A DNA stretch of 64,000 nucleotides from JANQMX01 sp965247175 (GCA_965247175.1 OZ252006.1:2666001-2730000); one strand, 5' to 3'. Counted from the stretch's first letter, positions 1 through 9,189 are shown. Numbers and translations: made by a program. The notes: a model not told the origin generated them from the letters alone.

Positions 1-3000
1 GGCCTGCGGGCCGATCACCGTGGTGCCGGTCGGCGAGGAGATGCTCTCCAAGAGCTGCGTGGTCGCACCGACCACACCGATCATCTCGTCGTTCGGGCCG
101 CCCGTCTGGCTCGGCACCTCGATGATCGTCGCCGGCGCAATCTTCGGCACACTGCTGTTGCCGGCCTGCGACTGCTCCGGATCGGTCTGGAACTCCGTGC
201 TCAGCAGGATGTCGCTGGTGAAGAGATTGCCGAGATCATTGTCTTCCGAGAAGTCCAGGTTGGCCGAGAGATAGGGGAACTGGGCGCCGACCCAGCGGTC
301 GCCGCCCGGTCCGGCCGGATCCCGGAAGTCCTCTTCGATGATCGATTCGAAGGCATCGGAGCCGAGATCGAACTCGTGGTTGCCGATAGCCGAGGCATCG
401 AAGCCCAGGATGTTCATGATCGAGATGTCGACCCGGCCGCCGCCTTCGCGCAGAGCGTCGTAGGCCGCGAAGGTGCCGTCCGGCAGCTCGAAGAGCTCAT
501 TGTAGGTGTCGTTGAACACCCCGTCGTCGCGGAACACGCCACGGTCGCCAGCCGCCGAGAAGAAGGGACCGGAGAGGAAGTTGTCGCCGGCTGAGAGCAG
601 CACGGAGGCGTCGAAGGCTTCCGTGTCCTGCTCGAAGAGATCGACCAGGGCCGCGAAGTTCGGCGCGTTGGCAATGGCGTCCACGCCGCCTTCCAAGTCC
701 GAGGCATGGAGGATCTGCAGGGTGAAGGTCGCAGGCTCCGGCTCACCGATCTCGAAGCTCGCCACCACCGGCTCGTGATCGCTGGCGACGATGCTGTCGA
801 AGACAATGCCGTTGTCGTCGCGAACGAAATCGTTGTTGACGTGAACGATGTCGTACTCCGCCGTTTCCAAGAGGCCGTCGGTTACGGAGATATGGTCGAG
901 GATCTGGGAGTTGCCGTCGAAGATGAAGGTGTAGAGGTCGTCGGCGCCCTGCTCTTCGAGCAGATCGGTCAGGTTGGTCAGCACCCGGTCGTCGCCGGTT
1001 CCCGGCAAGATCTCGGTCAGGTCGTTGGTGAACTCGAAGGTGTTGAGGTCGCCGAGGACGATGACGTTGGCGTCCGGGTCGTTGGCCAGGATACCGTCGA
1101 CGAAGTCGTTGATCGCCTGAGCCTCGGCCTCCCGCTCGGCCTCACCCGCCTGCTCGAAAGGCTGCGGGCCGCCGAACACCGGGGTCGAGCCGAAGCGCGA
1201 GGTGAAGTGGTTGTTGACGATCGTCACCTCTTCGCCGTTGAACTCGAAGGTGGCGACCAAGGGATCGCGGGTGCCGTCGAAGGTGGGGTCTTCGACGATG
1301 GCGATCGAGGCCTCGTCCACCGACACGCGATCCGGGTTGTAGAGGTAGGCGTTGCGAATGTTGCCGCCGGGCACGCCCCCGGTCGAGCCGTCGGCCGGCT
1401 CCACGTCGAAGAACTCGTAGGTCGGGCCGCCGGCCGCCGCGATGGCATCGACGATGGCCTGCAGTGTCTCGGTCGCGTCGGTCGTGCCGTCGTTGGTCGT
1501 CCCGTTGTTGTCCTGCACCTCCTGCAGACCGATGATGTCCGGCGTATTGAGGTTGTTGACGATCTGCTGAGCCAGCAGATCGATCTGGTCGTCATCGCTG
1601 CCGTCGGCGGCGACGTTGAGGATGTTGTAGCTGGCAACGCTCAGCCGGTCCTCGCTGCCCTCGACGGCCGTGACCTCCTGCTCGAGACCGCCCGGGGTGA
1701 CGGTGATGGGCTCGGTCGCGTTGACCTCGTAGTTGCCGAAGCTGTAGCCGACCACGCCGGTCACGTCGCCGACCTGGTCGCCGACGTTGATGGCCAGCGG
1801 CTCACCGCCGAAGAGGTTGGGGTCGAACTGGACCTGGACCCGCTCCGGGTTCTGGTCGCCGGTGTTGTCCGGGCCTGAGTCGAGGTTGATGCCGCCGCGC
1901 GCATTGAGACCGTCGTCCGAGGTGGCACCCTGGTTCGGCAGGGTGAAGAACTCGGCGCTGAACTCGCTGAACACCCGGGTCGGGGACACGGCCACCGCGT
2001 CCTCGATGGTGACGCGCATGCCCTCGAGGCTCTCGTAGAAGTCGATGGCATCTTCTTCGGGGTCGAAGTTGCCCGGCTCGTCCTGCAGGTTGGTCGGCAG
2101 CTCATCCTCGCTGATGACCACCTCGTTCGGCGCCACCCGGCCGCTCTGGCCGATGACGGTCGCTTCGGGCAGGTCGTTGCCGCTGGAGATAACCTCCAGC
2201 TCCGTCACGCTGCCGATCTGCGTCACCGAGAGGTTGCCGGTGCCGGCGCCGCCCGGAATGAACTCGTTGACCGTTCCGGTCACCGAGACCTCGTCGCCGA
2301 CCGCCGGCTTGTCGCCGCCGGAGCCGGTGAAGACGAAGATGCCGTCGGAGGTGGCGTCGTTGCCGTCGCCTTCCGGGTCCTGCAGGTAGAAGCCGTTGAA
2401 GGCCACCGCTGTGACGATGCCGTCGGTCTTGACCACCTGGCCGTCCAGCGCCGAGACGTGGCCCTCGCCCTGGATGTTGTAGATCGCCTCTTCGACGGTG
2501 ATGGCGAAGACCGAGACGGTTGCGCTCTCCTCGTAGGCAACCGCGAGCAGCGCGCTGCCCGTCGGGCTGTCCTCAGCCGAGATGAAGCTCAAGCCTTCCG
2601 GGCTGATATCAAGCACGTCGTTGGCGACGTCGATCGACGGCGCCACGCCGGTGTTGATGTACTGCACGAACTCGGCGTTGGAGGGGTCGCTGACGTTGTA
2701 GACCATGATGCCGCCGACCCGCTCCAGGCCGATGAAGGCATAGGTCTCGCCGTTGACCTCGCCGACCGTGACACCCTCGGGCTCCGGGCCCTTGTTGTCG
2801 CTGCGGCCATCGAAGCTGCTGGCATCGCCGTTGCTGTTGAAGATGTCGGGCGCCACTTCCGCGGTGATCCGCTCGAAGTCGTCGCCGCTGTCGAAGACCA
2901 GATTGCCGGTCTCGTCCCAGATGGTGAAGGAACGGGTGCCGTAGACGAAGAGCTGGTCGATGTCGCCATCGCCATCGAGATCGCCGTCGATGGTCGAGGC

Positions 3001-5160
3001 TTCCAGGCGGCCGAGGTTTTCGTCCTGCTGAAGCTCATCGGCGTTCGGGAAAGCGTCCGGGTCGAGATCGAGGTCCGCGATGCGCGCATCCTCGTCACGG
3101 GCGTCGCCCTCGTTGGCGGTGATGTAGAAGGTCCGGCCGTCGACCTCATAAGAGGCAATGGCATCCGGCATGAACATGCCATGGACCGGGTGGTTTTGGA
3201 TGTTGATGCCGTCGTCCCGGTCGCTGGCGTCGAGGCCGTTGCTCTTGGAGAAGTCGATGATGCCGAGCACCACCGGCGCTTCCTCCAAGAGGCCGAGCTC
3301 GCCCGTCTCGGTGTTGAGGTCGCCCGAGAGGCCGAAGTCGTTGTCGTTGAGCACGACCAGGCGGCCGTCCGGCAGCAGGGTCAGGCCTTCCGGCTTGTCG
3401 CCGGCCTGGTAGCCGAGGGACGGCAGGTTGGTGACCTTGGTCTTGTTGACCGGCTCGATGCCGAGATCGTGCAGGTCGTCCGGCGTCTGCTGCTCCAGGG
3501 TCTCGCCGTCGGGCAAGGCCGGTGCGTTCTCGTCCAGCAGGTTGGTGGCGCCCTTGAGATCGATCTCGAAGATGAACTTCTTGCCGGCCGGGTCGAGGGA
3601 GGAGTCGCGCTCGATGACGAAGAACTTGCCGTCGCCGGCGTAGACCGCATCGCCGATCTTATCGACCTTGTTGAGACGCACGTCGGGCGCTTCGAGCAGG
3701 TAGACGTGCTCGGAAACGGCCTCGCCGGTGTTCATGTCGATGCCGAGGATGCGGATGACGTCGGAGGCGTCGCCGTCCGCGCGCTCCGGGTTCGAGAGCG
3801 GCGTCTGGATGAAGGCGTAGACGACCTCGTTCTCGTCGTCGACCGCGACGGCTTCGAAGCCGCGGTTGGGGCGCCGCTCGGCGTACTCGTCCGGCAGGCT
3901 CTCGATGCCGAAGCTGCCGGCGGAGGCGCCGGCCAGCTCGGCCGTGCCCTCGGGCACGAAGCGGGCCAGCAGGATGCCGTCCTCGTTGAACTTGTAGATC
4001 GCCGGGCGGTACTCATCGACCGTCCAGAAGTTGCCGTCCTTGTCGAACGCGATGCCTTCCATGTCGGCGCCGAAGGAGTCGAGGCCGGTGGGGTTGCCGA
4101 AGACGTCGACCGGGTCTTCGTCGGCACCGTCGATGTTGGGCAGGCCGCTGATCGGCTCCATGCCCGAGGGGCCGAAGCGCGACAGGAAGATCTGGTCGGT
4201 GAACTCGATCTCGCCGGTGTTGGGGTCGAGCGTGAAGGTCTCGAGGCGCGCCTGATAGTCGGGCAGGCCGAAGGGCCGCTCGTTCATGCCGTCGCCGTCG
4301 GTGTCGACCGGGTCGGCGTTAGGGCCGCGGTCGGGCACCGTGTGGAAGATGTACTTGCCGTCGGCGGTCATGCCGCCGAAGTCGAGGCCGGAAAGGCCGC
4401 CGAGCTTGATATCCTGGCCGGCGTCGGTGGTCCCGAGCAGCGGCAGCTCGCCGAAGTCAAAGAGCTCGACCTCGGGCAGGCCCTTGGAGTGGTCGATGGT
4501 ACCGAGCGGCAGGATATCGAGGATCGCGCCGCCCTCGATGTCGACCACGGCGACCGCGTTGTTCTCCTGCAGGGTCACCAGCGCGGTGGTGCCGTCCGGC
4601 GCCACGGCGATGAACTCGGGCTCTACGTCCTCGGCCACCGTCTTGTCGGGGAAGAGCCGGACGCCCTTGTCGATGAACTCCTGCTCGCGGCCGTTGAAGC
4701 CTTCGAAGGTCAGGGTCTGCACCGTCGCGGCCTCGATGCCGCCGCTCACGTCGATGATGCTGATCGAGCCCAGCGGGTCGGTGTCGTCGACCGGCTCGCC
4801 CTCGTTGGCGACCAGGATCTTCGTGCCGTCCGGGGTGAAGGTCAGGCTGTCCGGCAGGTTGCCGACCGTGACGTCGCCCAGCACGTTGCCGTCCGCATCG
4901 AGGAAGACGATGCGCCCGTCGGCCGTCTCGTCATCGGCGTTGGGCACCGCGGCGGCGATCAGGCCGTTACCGACAGCCACGCTGGTGGCTTCGCCGATCG
5001 CGGCGCTGCCGACGTTTTGGATGTCGCTCGGATCCGAGAAGTCGAGGATCTCGATCCCGTCGCCGGTCGTGACGAAGGCGCGCTGGGAGTCGGGGTCGAA
5101 GGCGAGGATCTCAGCGCCGGAGAGTTCGATGTTCCCCACGCGCGACAGAGAGATGGACAT
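1..5160 (-). CDS. Giant multidomain secreted phosphoesterase/nuclease, 3' end outside window
   Basis: The reading frame is open from the ATG at 5160 to the left edge, giving 1720 residues with no stop. Domains in order: a beta-propeller of the choice-of-anchor I type (about 1-220); a phytase-like esterase domain (about 245-620, with a GLSGLDFGG start and PDRGPNAD); more propeller with a DGDLDGDGD calcium-type loop (about 720-770); an OB-like linker (from about 890); an ExeM/NucH endonuclease-exonuclease-phosphatase domain (about 1170-1465, with NILNVA, GLQEVQ, LGDLNTFE and SDHEPV); and the start of a 5'-nucleotidase-type metallophosphatase (from about 1480, with ILHASDLEGG, GDNF and IGNHEFDLG). 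Proteins of this type usually scavenge phosphate from extracellular nucleic acids and organophosphates. There is no N-terminal signal peptide, so type I secretion by a C-terminal signal beyond the window is likely (inference). Upstream bases AAAAGGGAAAAG could serve as a weak ribosome binding site. Confidence 0.85.
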   Translation of the reverse strand, partial: MSISLSRVGNIELSGAEILAFDPDSQRAFVTTGDGIEILDFSDPSDIQNVGSAAIGEATSVAVGNGLIAAAVPNADDETADGRIVFLDADGNVLGDVTVGNLPDSLTFTPDGTKILVANEGEPVDDTDPLGSISIIDVSGGIEAATVQTLTFEGFNGREQEFIDKGVRLFPDKTVAEDVEPEFIAVAPDGTTALVTLQENNAVAVVDIEGGAILDILPLGTIDHSKGLPEVELFDFGELPLLGTTDAGQDIKLGGLSGLDFGGMTADGKYIFHTVPDRGPNADPVDTDGDGMNERPFGLPDYQARLETFTLDPNTGEIEFTDQIFLSRFGPSGMEPISGLPNIDGADEDPVDVFGNPTGLDSFGADMEGIAFDKDGNFWTVDEYRPAIYKFNEDGILLARFVPEGTAELAGASAGSFGIESLPDEYAERRPNRGFEAVAVDDENEVVYAFIQTPLSNPERADGDASDVIRILGIDMNTGEAVSEHVYLLEAPDVRLNKVDKIGDAVYAGDGKFFVIERDSSLDPAGKKFIFEIDLKGATNLLDENAPALPDGETLEQQTPDDLHDLGIEPVNKTKVTNLPSLGYQAGDKPEGLTLLPDGRLVVLNDNDFGLSGDLNTETGELGLLEEAPVVLGIIDFSKSNGLDASDRDDGINIQNHPVHGMFMPDAIASYEVDGRTFYITANEGDARDEDARIADLDLDPDAFPNADELQQDENLGRLEASTIDGDLDGDGDIDQLFVYGTRSFTIWDETGNLVFDSGDDFERITAEVAPDIFNSNGDASSFDGRSDNKGPEPEGVTVGEVNGETYAFIGLERVGGIMVYNVSDPSNAEFVQYINTGVAPSIDVANDVLDISPEGLSFISAEDSPTGSALLAVAYEESATVSVFAITVEEAIYNIQGEGHVSALDGQVVKTDGIVTAVAFNGFYLQDPEGDGNDATSDGIFVFTGSGGDKPAVGDEVSVTGTVNEFIPGGAGTGNLSVTQIGSVTELEVISSGNDLPEATVIGQSGRVAPNEVVISEDELPTNLQDEPGNFDPEEDAIDFYESLEGMRVTIEDAVAVSPTRVFSEFSAEFFTLPNQGATSDDGLNARGGINLDSGPDNTGDQNPERVQVQFDPNLFGGEPLAINVGDQVGDVTGVVGYSFGNYEVNATEPITVTPGGLEQEVTAVEGSEDRLSVASYNILNVAADGSDDDQIDLLAQQIVNNLNTPDIIGLQEVQDNNGTTNDGTTDATETLQAIVDAIAAAGGPTYEFFDVEPADGSTGGVPGGNIRNAYLYNPDRVSVDEASIAIVEDPTFDGTRDPLVATFEFNGEEVTIVNNHFTSRFGSTPVFGGPQPFEQAGEAEREAEAQAINDFVDGILANDPDANVIVLGDLNTFEFTNDLTEILPGTGDDRVLTNLTDLLEEQGADDLYTFIFDGNSQILDHISVTDGLLETAEYDIVHVNNDFVRDDNGIVFDSIVASDHEPVVASFEIGEPEPATFTLQILHASDLEGGVDAIANAPNFAALVDLFEQDTEAFDASVLLSAGDNFLSGPFFSAAGDRGVFRDDGVFNDTYNELFELPDGTFAAYDALREGGGRVDISIMNILGFDASAIGNHEFDLGSDAFESIIEEDFRDPAGPGGDRWVGAQFPYLSANLDFSEDNDLGNLFTSDILLSTEFQTDPEQSQAGNSSVPKIAPATIIEVPSQTGGPNDEMIGVVGATTQLLESISSPTGTTVIGPQA

Positions 5161-5597
5161 GGAGCTTTTCCCTTTTTGTTGAATTTTCAGCCAAGCACCG
5201 AAGAGGGATGGATAGGCCGCACCTAATGGGCGCGCAGAACAGGCACCCAGGCAGGAACTCGGCGTGAGCGGTAGTCTTGGTTAATTGCGTTTTCGTTGCA
5301 GAAATTTGAGAGAATGCGGAAGGCTGCGTAACATCGGTGAGACAGGCGGTTTAAGGCCTTGGGAGAAAAGCGCCTTGTCGACGGGACAAGTCTTGTTGGC
5401 CGCGGCCACGCGGCGAGTCCCTGTCCGCGTTCACAGCGCTGAAGCTGCAAGCGTCTACTTAAAGGCGTCCGCTGGTAGCGATGCGGCGGAATCCAGACGC
5501 GATGCAAACGTCGCGTTTGACGACGAACCGGCTGGCACGGTCCGTAAAGTGATCCTGGTCCAGCGTGCTGGGTGGGTCTTTTCGCGTGACCGGACGG
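5161..5597. other. Intergenic region, no convincing gene
   Basis: About 440 bases separate the giant phosphoesterase (leftward) from the stop of the VPLPA-type protein (also leftward). Short open frames exist on both strands, but none has a family resemblance, a sensible start or the local codon pattern. The promoter of the giant gene should lie in the right-hand part of 5170-5350, which is locally richer in A and T. I see no repeat or RNA gene here. Confidence 0.5.
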
Positions 5598-6146
5598 CTA
5601 GCGCTTGCGGCGCATTGCCATGCCGAGGCCCGCCAAGGCTGTGCCCAGAAGCAGCGCCGTTTGCGGCAGTGGGAGCTCTGCGGCCCGCAGCGACCATTCA
5701 TATGCCGTGCCGGAATCTTCGGCGATCCCGACTGGTTGGAAGAAGGTTATCCATTCGCCAACGCTCGGGAAGTCTGTACCGAAAACCGTGTTCCCGCCAA
5801 TAGCGTCGATCACAACGTCCCCCAAGCCGCTAGCCACCGGAAGCGGGCCATCGAACGAACCCTGGACATTGTTTTCAAAGCTGTTGGTGGGTTGAAAGGC
5901 GGCGTCTCCCGGGACGTCATAGGAACCGGACGAAGAGGCGTAGCTCCAGCTGACGAAGTCGGTGACCGAAACGAGCGTTCCGGGCGTATAGCTGTTGGCC
6001 AGAGTCAGCACGCCAGTCGCCGTGCCGGTGCAGCCCACGGCGCAGATCCCCGACCAATCATAGATTACGACGGCCTTTGCCGGCGCCGCCAATAAAGCGC
6101 TGAAGCAGAGCGTAATCAGCCAAAGTCCGTGTGAAAATCGAAGCAT
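5598..6146 (-). CDS. VPLPA/PEP-CTERM-type sorted exoprotein
   Basis: A 182-residue exported protein. The ATG at 6146 is preceded by a strong GGGGAGG six bases upstream; a longer in-frame start exists but has no such site. The N-terminus is a signal peptide (MLRFSHGLWLITLCFSALL, with an AxA-type cleavage near APAKA). The C-terminus has the tripartite sorting signal: a LPLPQTA motif, a hydrophobic helix and the basic tail MRRKR. This is the arrangement of PEP-CTERM/VPLPA-CTERM proteins, which are cleaved and anchored by an exosortase. The mature part is rich in Gly, Ser, Thr and Asn and carries a CAVGCTGT cysteine pair, but has no domain I can name. Its exosortase is not in the window. Confidence 0.8.
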   Translation of the reverse strand: MLRFSHGLWLITLCFSALLAAPAKAVVIYDWSGICAVGCTGTATGVLTLANSYTPGTLVSVTDFVSWSYASSSGSYDVPGDAAFQPTNSFENNVQGSFDGPLPVASGLGDVVIDAIGGNTVFGTDFPSVGEWITFFQPVGIAEDSGTAYEWSLRAAELPLPQTALLLGTALAGLGMAMRRKR

Positions 6147-6493
6147 CGCGACCTCCCCAAGCCTTCGACGACACCGACATAGGCTCTCAGTCCGGCCGGT
6201 GTCCCCAATGACGTCCACCATCAACTTTTACTTTAGACATGGCCAGAGGGCGTACTCCACAAAAATTCTGTTAGTCACAAATTTAGCCAAGCTTGAGCGG
6301 TCGGCCCAGATGGCGAGTGGCCGGAAGGGCTGAACACTGAGTCTTGGCGATACGTCGCGGCTCAACTCGACGCCTTTCGAGTGAACCGTTGGTACCGTTT
6401 GGTGAAACGGCCAGTCTCGCCTAACGTGGCAAGGTTGCGCGCCGAAAACGTGAATAAGAAACGGCGGCCGAACAAAGCTCAGGGGGCAATAGC
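6147..6493. promoter_or_regulatory. Divergent promoter region
   Basis: About 350 bases between the leftward VPLPA-type gene and the rightward MFS gene, so it must hold promoters for both. It is locally A/T-rich around 6225-6290. A short inverted repeat, CCGTTT-GGTG-AAACGG, sits at 6395-6410, about 85 bases before the MFS start, and could be an operator or a small hairpin. No gene is visible. Confidence 0.4.
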
Positions 6494-7750
6494 ATGTCGG
6501 CGATGGCCAAGATTACCTTGCTGTTCGTGGTCTTCGTCGACCTGATCGGGCAAGGGCTGGTCTTTCCCATCCTCAACACGCTGATCATGGATCCCTCGAC
6601 CGGCTTTCTGCCGGCGGACACCTCGACCGGCATGCGCCATTTCAACTATGGCCTAGTGATCGGCATCTTCTTCCTGTCGTGGTTTCTCGGCGTGGTCTAT
6701 GTCTCCAAGGTCTCTGATGCCATCGGCCGCAAGAACGCCTTGCTGATCTGCCTCGGCGGGGCGCTGAGCGGCTACGCTCTCACCCTGATCGCGCTCTACG
6801 TGGACAGCCTGTGGCTGCTCATTCTCGGCCGCGCGATCACCGGCTTTACCGCCGGCAACCAGCCGATCGCCCAGGCGGCGATGATCGACGGCAGCACCGA
6901 TGCGGCCGACCGCGACCGCAACATGGGCTTCATCGTCACCGGCGTCAGCTTCGGCCTGGTCGGCGGGCCCATCATCGGCGGCTTTCTCTCCGACCCTCAG
7001 CTGCTGGGGGACCTGGCGAGCCTCAAGCTGCCGTTCTACGCCTCGTTCCTGCTGGTGCTGATCGCCATCGGGCTGGTCATCGTCTTCTTCCATGACATCC
7101 GCACCGAGCGGACACCCTTCGTCTTTCGGCCGCGGGACATCACCGACAGCCTCTGGAAGGTCACCAAGCATCCGCTCGTGATGCAGATCATGCCGGTCTA
7201 TTCGCTCTTCATGATCGCCAACGTGACCTTCTACGTCTTCGTCGACAACTACCTGACCAGCGCCTTCGGCTACGGCGTGCTTGGCGGCAGCATCGCCATG
7301 CTGGTGATCGGTGTCGCCCTGGCGACCAGCAGCACCTTTCTGGTCAAGCCGGCGCAGGCCCGCTTCAGCAAACAGAAGATCATCGGCGCAAGCCTGGCCA
7401 CCATGGTGATCTGCGGCGCGGCCTTCGTGCTAATCCCGGTGCCCTACCTGACCTACGTGCCGATCTTCTTCTTCTACTTCCTGTTCGGCATGTCCTATCC
7501 GACGCTGCTCGGCATCTTTTCCAGCAGCGTGGGCGAGTCCGACCAAGGTTGGGTCATGGGGGTCACCACCGCGGTCTTCTGCCTGGCCGGCGGGATCATG
7601 TCGCTGGCGGGCGGCGAGCTGATGAGCTTCGACATCCGCTCGCCCTACTACGTCGTGGTGATAACGGCGGCCATTGGCCTGCTGCTGCTGGTGACGACCT
7701 GGGGCGCGCCGGCGATGCGCAAGCTGACGGCCCCGCCTGAGGCATCTTGA
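6494..7750 (+). CDS. MFS transporter, TetA-like drug/H+ antiporter family
   Basis: 418 residues, the usual length for a 12-helix MFS protein. The first helix carries the D-x-x-G-Q-G-x-x-F-P pattern of TCR/DHA1 exporters. The loop between helices 2 and 3 has the family signature (VSKVSDAIGRKNAL, equivalent to G-x-x-x-D-x-x-G-R-R/K). Helix 4-5 contains GRAITGF and the antiporter motif C-like GGPIIGG. It acts at the inner membrane as a proton-coupled exporter; the substrate cannot be read from the sequence. AGGGGG stands eight bases upstream of the ATG. It is transcribed alone and converges on the VOC gene at 7782. Confidence 0.85.
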   Translation: MSAMAKITLLFVVFVDLIGQGLVFPILNTLIMDPSTGFLPADTSTGMRHFNYGLVIGIFFLSWFLGVVYVSKVSDAIGRKNALLICLGGALSGYALTLIALYVDSLWLLILGRAITGFTAGNQPIAQAAMIDGSTDAADRDRNMGFIVTGVSFGLVGGPIIGGFLSDPQLLGDLASLKLPFYASFLLVLIAIGLVIVFFHDIRTERTPFVFRPRDITDSLWKVTKHPLVMQIMPVYSLFMIANVTFYVFVDNYLTSAFGYGVLGGSIAMLVIGVALATSSTFLVKPAQARFSKQKIIGASLATMVICGAAFVLIPVPYLTYVPIFFFYFLFGMSYPTLLGIFSSSVGESDQGWVMGVTTAVFCLAGGIMSLAGGELMSFDIRSPYYVVVITAAIGLLLLVTTWGAPAMRKLTAPPEAS

Positions 7751-7781
7751 GGCCGCTCGGGGCGCAACGCCTAGACTGAGG

Positions 7782-8198
7782 TCAGCGGCCCCGAGTTCCC
7801 TCTGCCGGGTTCGCGCAGAAGATCGCGACCTTGTTGCCCAGAGGGTCGCGGAGATATGCGACGTAAAAGTGTTCGCTGTACTCAGCCCGGAAGCCGGGCG
7901 CGCCCTCGTCGGAACCGCCCGCCTCTAGACCAGCGGCGTGAAGGCTGCGGACCATCTCTTGCGTCTCAGCTTGGAAGGCCGTCATGGAGCCGTTGCCGAC
8001 GCTCGCCTCCGCCCCATCGAATGGCTTCGCCACGTAGACGGCGGCGGGGCCGGGGGACTGGCCGGGCACCTCCGGAAAGGTGAATTCGACGCCGTTCGGC
8101 ACTTCCTTCTTCCGGTAGCCGAGCGGGGTCAGGATGGCCGTGTAGAAGCGCCCCGAAAGCGGGATATCGTTGGCACCAACCCTGATGTAGCTCAGCAT
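7782..8198 (-). CDS. VOC (glyoxalase/bleomycin-resistance) family protein
   Basis: 138 residues from the ATG at 8198, preceded by AGGAG at a seven-base spacing. The open frame extends further upstream through the tRNA-Leu gene, so the longer start is rejected. One VOC domain is visible: an N-terminal beta-alpha unit (LSYIRVGANDIPLSGRFYTA), the mid-domain PNGVEFTFPEVPG, and the C-terminal strand YLRDPLGNKVAIFC, which is typical of this fold. Some members are glyoxalases or dioxygenases and others have unknown metabolic roles; the substrate is unknown here. It is a single gene between tRNA-Leu and the MFS transporter. Confidence 0.8.
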   Translation of the reverse strand: MLSYIRVGANDIPLSGRFYTAILTPLGYRKKEVPNGVEFTFPEVPGQSPGPAAVYVAKPFDGAEASVGNGSMTAFQAETQEMVRSLHAAGLEAGGSDEGAPGFRAEYSEHFYVAYLRDPLGNKVAIFCANPAEGTRGR

Positions 8199-8261
8199 GC
8201 CGTCGCTCCTGTCTGCAACGGCGCTCCACTGCAGGTGCAATAGACCGGGATGCGCCGGGAG

Positions 8262-8338
8262 ATGGCCTGCCGAGCCGAAGCAGCGACAGGTCCGCCTCCG
8301 CGTCTTCGAAGCTTCGGCGCGAATGGCCTGCCGAGCCG
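8262..8338 (+). repeat. Degenerate repeated units downstream of tRNA-Leu
   Basis: The 16-mer ATGGCCTGCCGAGCCG occurs at 8262-8277 and again at 8323-8338, 61 bases apart. The decamer GCTTCGGCGC also recurs at 8311 and near 8375. This looks like decayed tandem or dispersed repeat units in the gap between tRNA-Leu and the VOC gene. It is non-coding as far as I can tell. Confidence 0.6.
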
Positions 8339-8390
8339 TAGCTCGCGGAACAAAGCGCCCGCCTTCGCCTTCTCGGCTTCGGCGCGGCAG

Positions 8391-8415
8391 CCTTCGCTCA
8401 CGTCGCGAGCGAAGG
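8391..8415 (-). terminator. Hairpin directly 3' of tRNA-Leu
   Basis: CCTTCGCTC (8391-8399) and GAGCGAAGG (8407-8415) are perfect 9-bp arms with a 7-base loop, one base past the encoded CCA end of the tRNA on the minus strand. There is no T-run, so it may be a weak terminator or a 3'-processing structure. Confidence 0.5.
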
Positions 8416-8416
8416 C

Positions 8417-8503
8417 TGGTGCGGGTGGAGGGACTCGAACCCCCACTTCCTTGCGGAAACCAGATTTTGAGTCTGGCGCGTCTACCGATTCCGCCACACC
8501 CGC
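8417..8503 (-). tRNA. tRNA-Leu (anticodon CAA)
   Basis: Read on the minus strand, the gene begins GCGGGTGTGG and ends with the matching acceptor arm, an A discriminator and an encoded CCA. The anticodon stem CCAGA/TCTGG encloses the loop CTCAAAA, giving anticodon CAA, which reads UUG leucine codons. A long variable arm follows (TTTCCGCAAGGAA), as expected for a class II leucine tRNA, and the T arm has GGTTCGAGTCC. Length is 87 bases with CCA. Confidence 0.96.
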
Positions 8504-8585
8504 GAGGTTCGAAAACGAACCGTTTCGCCACAATAGCGAGGGGCGGAGGCAATGCAACGCTCCGCTCGCCCCCTCGACCGCGCCG

Positions 8586-8987
8586 CTACTGCAGGGGCGA
8601 GTCCGACTCGGCGGCCGGCACGAAGGGCGCCTCGCGGCAAGGACCGGCGTGGTGGTGGAACAGCTTCCACTGACCATCTTCGAGGCGGAAGAGGTTGGTC
8701 GCCAACATAATGCTGTTGTCGAGTTCTTCGTAGCAGAGCACCGCGCAGGCTTCGCCGGCGAAGAGCACCATGGGCGCCCGGCAGGCGATGGCGGGCGGAC
8801 TGCCGCTCAGGATGTCGCGCCAGCTCTTCAACACCGGCTCGCGCCCGATCAGCAGGCGCCAGCCCGGATGGGCGCAGGCAATGCCGTCCCCCTCCGCCCA
8901 GACGCTTTCCATGGCGGCGATGTTGCCGCTGGCGAAGGCACGGTAGAAGGCCTGATTGGCGGCCAAGACTTCGCTCTCGACGGACAC
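8586..8987 (-). CDS. NTF2-like/SnoaL-type protein
   Basis: 133 residues starting at a GTG (8987) with AGGGGAG six bases upstream. The pattern is a classic NTF2-like cone: an N-terminal helix (LAANQAFYRAFASGNIAAMESVWAE), a hydrophobic core strand after CAHPGW, and C-terminal strands ending in NLFRLEDGQWKLFHHHAG. The CAHPGW segment and the DGQWKLFHHHAG ending are typical of the SgcJ/EcaC-like calcium/calmodulin-kinase association-domain families, many of which are small isomerases or binding proteins of unknown role. It is divergent from the YqaA-type gene; no operon is evident. Confidence 0.75.
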   Translation of the reverse strand: MSVESEVLAANQAFYRAFASGNIAAMESVWAEGDGIACAHPGWRLLIGREPVLKSWRDILSGSPPAIACRAPMVLFAGEACAVLCYEELDNSIMLATNLFRLEDGQWKLFHHHAGPCREAPFVPAAESDSPLQ

Positions 8988-9189
8988 GGCAGGCTCCCCT
9001 AAAGCTGGAGTTGTTCATTTCATCGGGGCCGCTGCCGCTCGGCAAGCCCCTACACGTTAGCTGCCTTATGAATGCCGGCTTCACCTCGGCCTTGTCCAAC
9101 GACTGTTCCGTTAATCCGTTAACCGCATTCAAAGGTCTGTTGTCCTATGCGGTGCCTTTGTCTGTGCGCCTTGGAGGGGCCGAACGCCG

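Noticed and set aside
706..1878. 390-residue open frame on the plus strand
   Set aside because: Antisense to the ExeM/NucH-like domain of the same giant gene; high-GC codon bias opens the opposite strand.
2458..5226. 922-residue open frame on the plus strand
   Set aside because: It is an antisense shadow of the giant phosphoesterase on the minus strand, whose frame shows real domains throughout.
5223..5507. 94-residue minus-strand frame upstream of the giant gene
   Set aside because: No family resemblance, poor start and atypical composition.
7756..7795. Inverted repeat CTCGGGGC/GCCCCGAG between convergent genes
   Set aside because: The 24-base loop and lack of a T-run make it a poor terminator; it also overlaps the VOC gene end.
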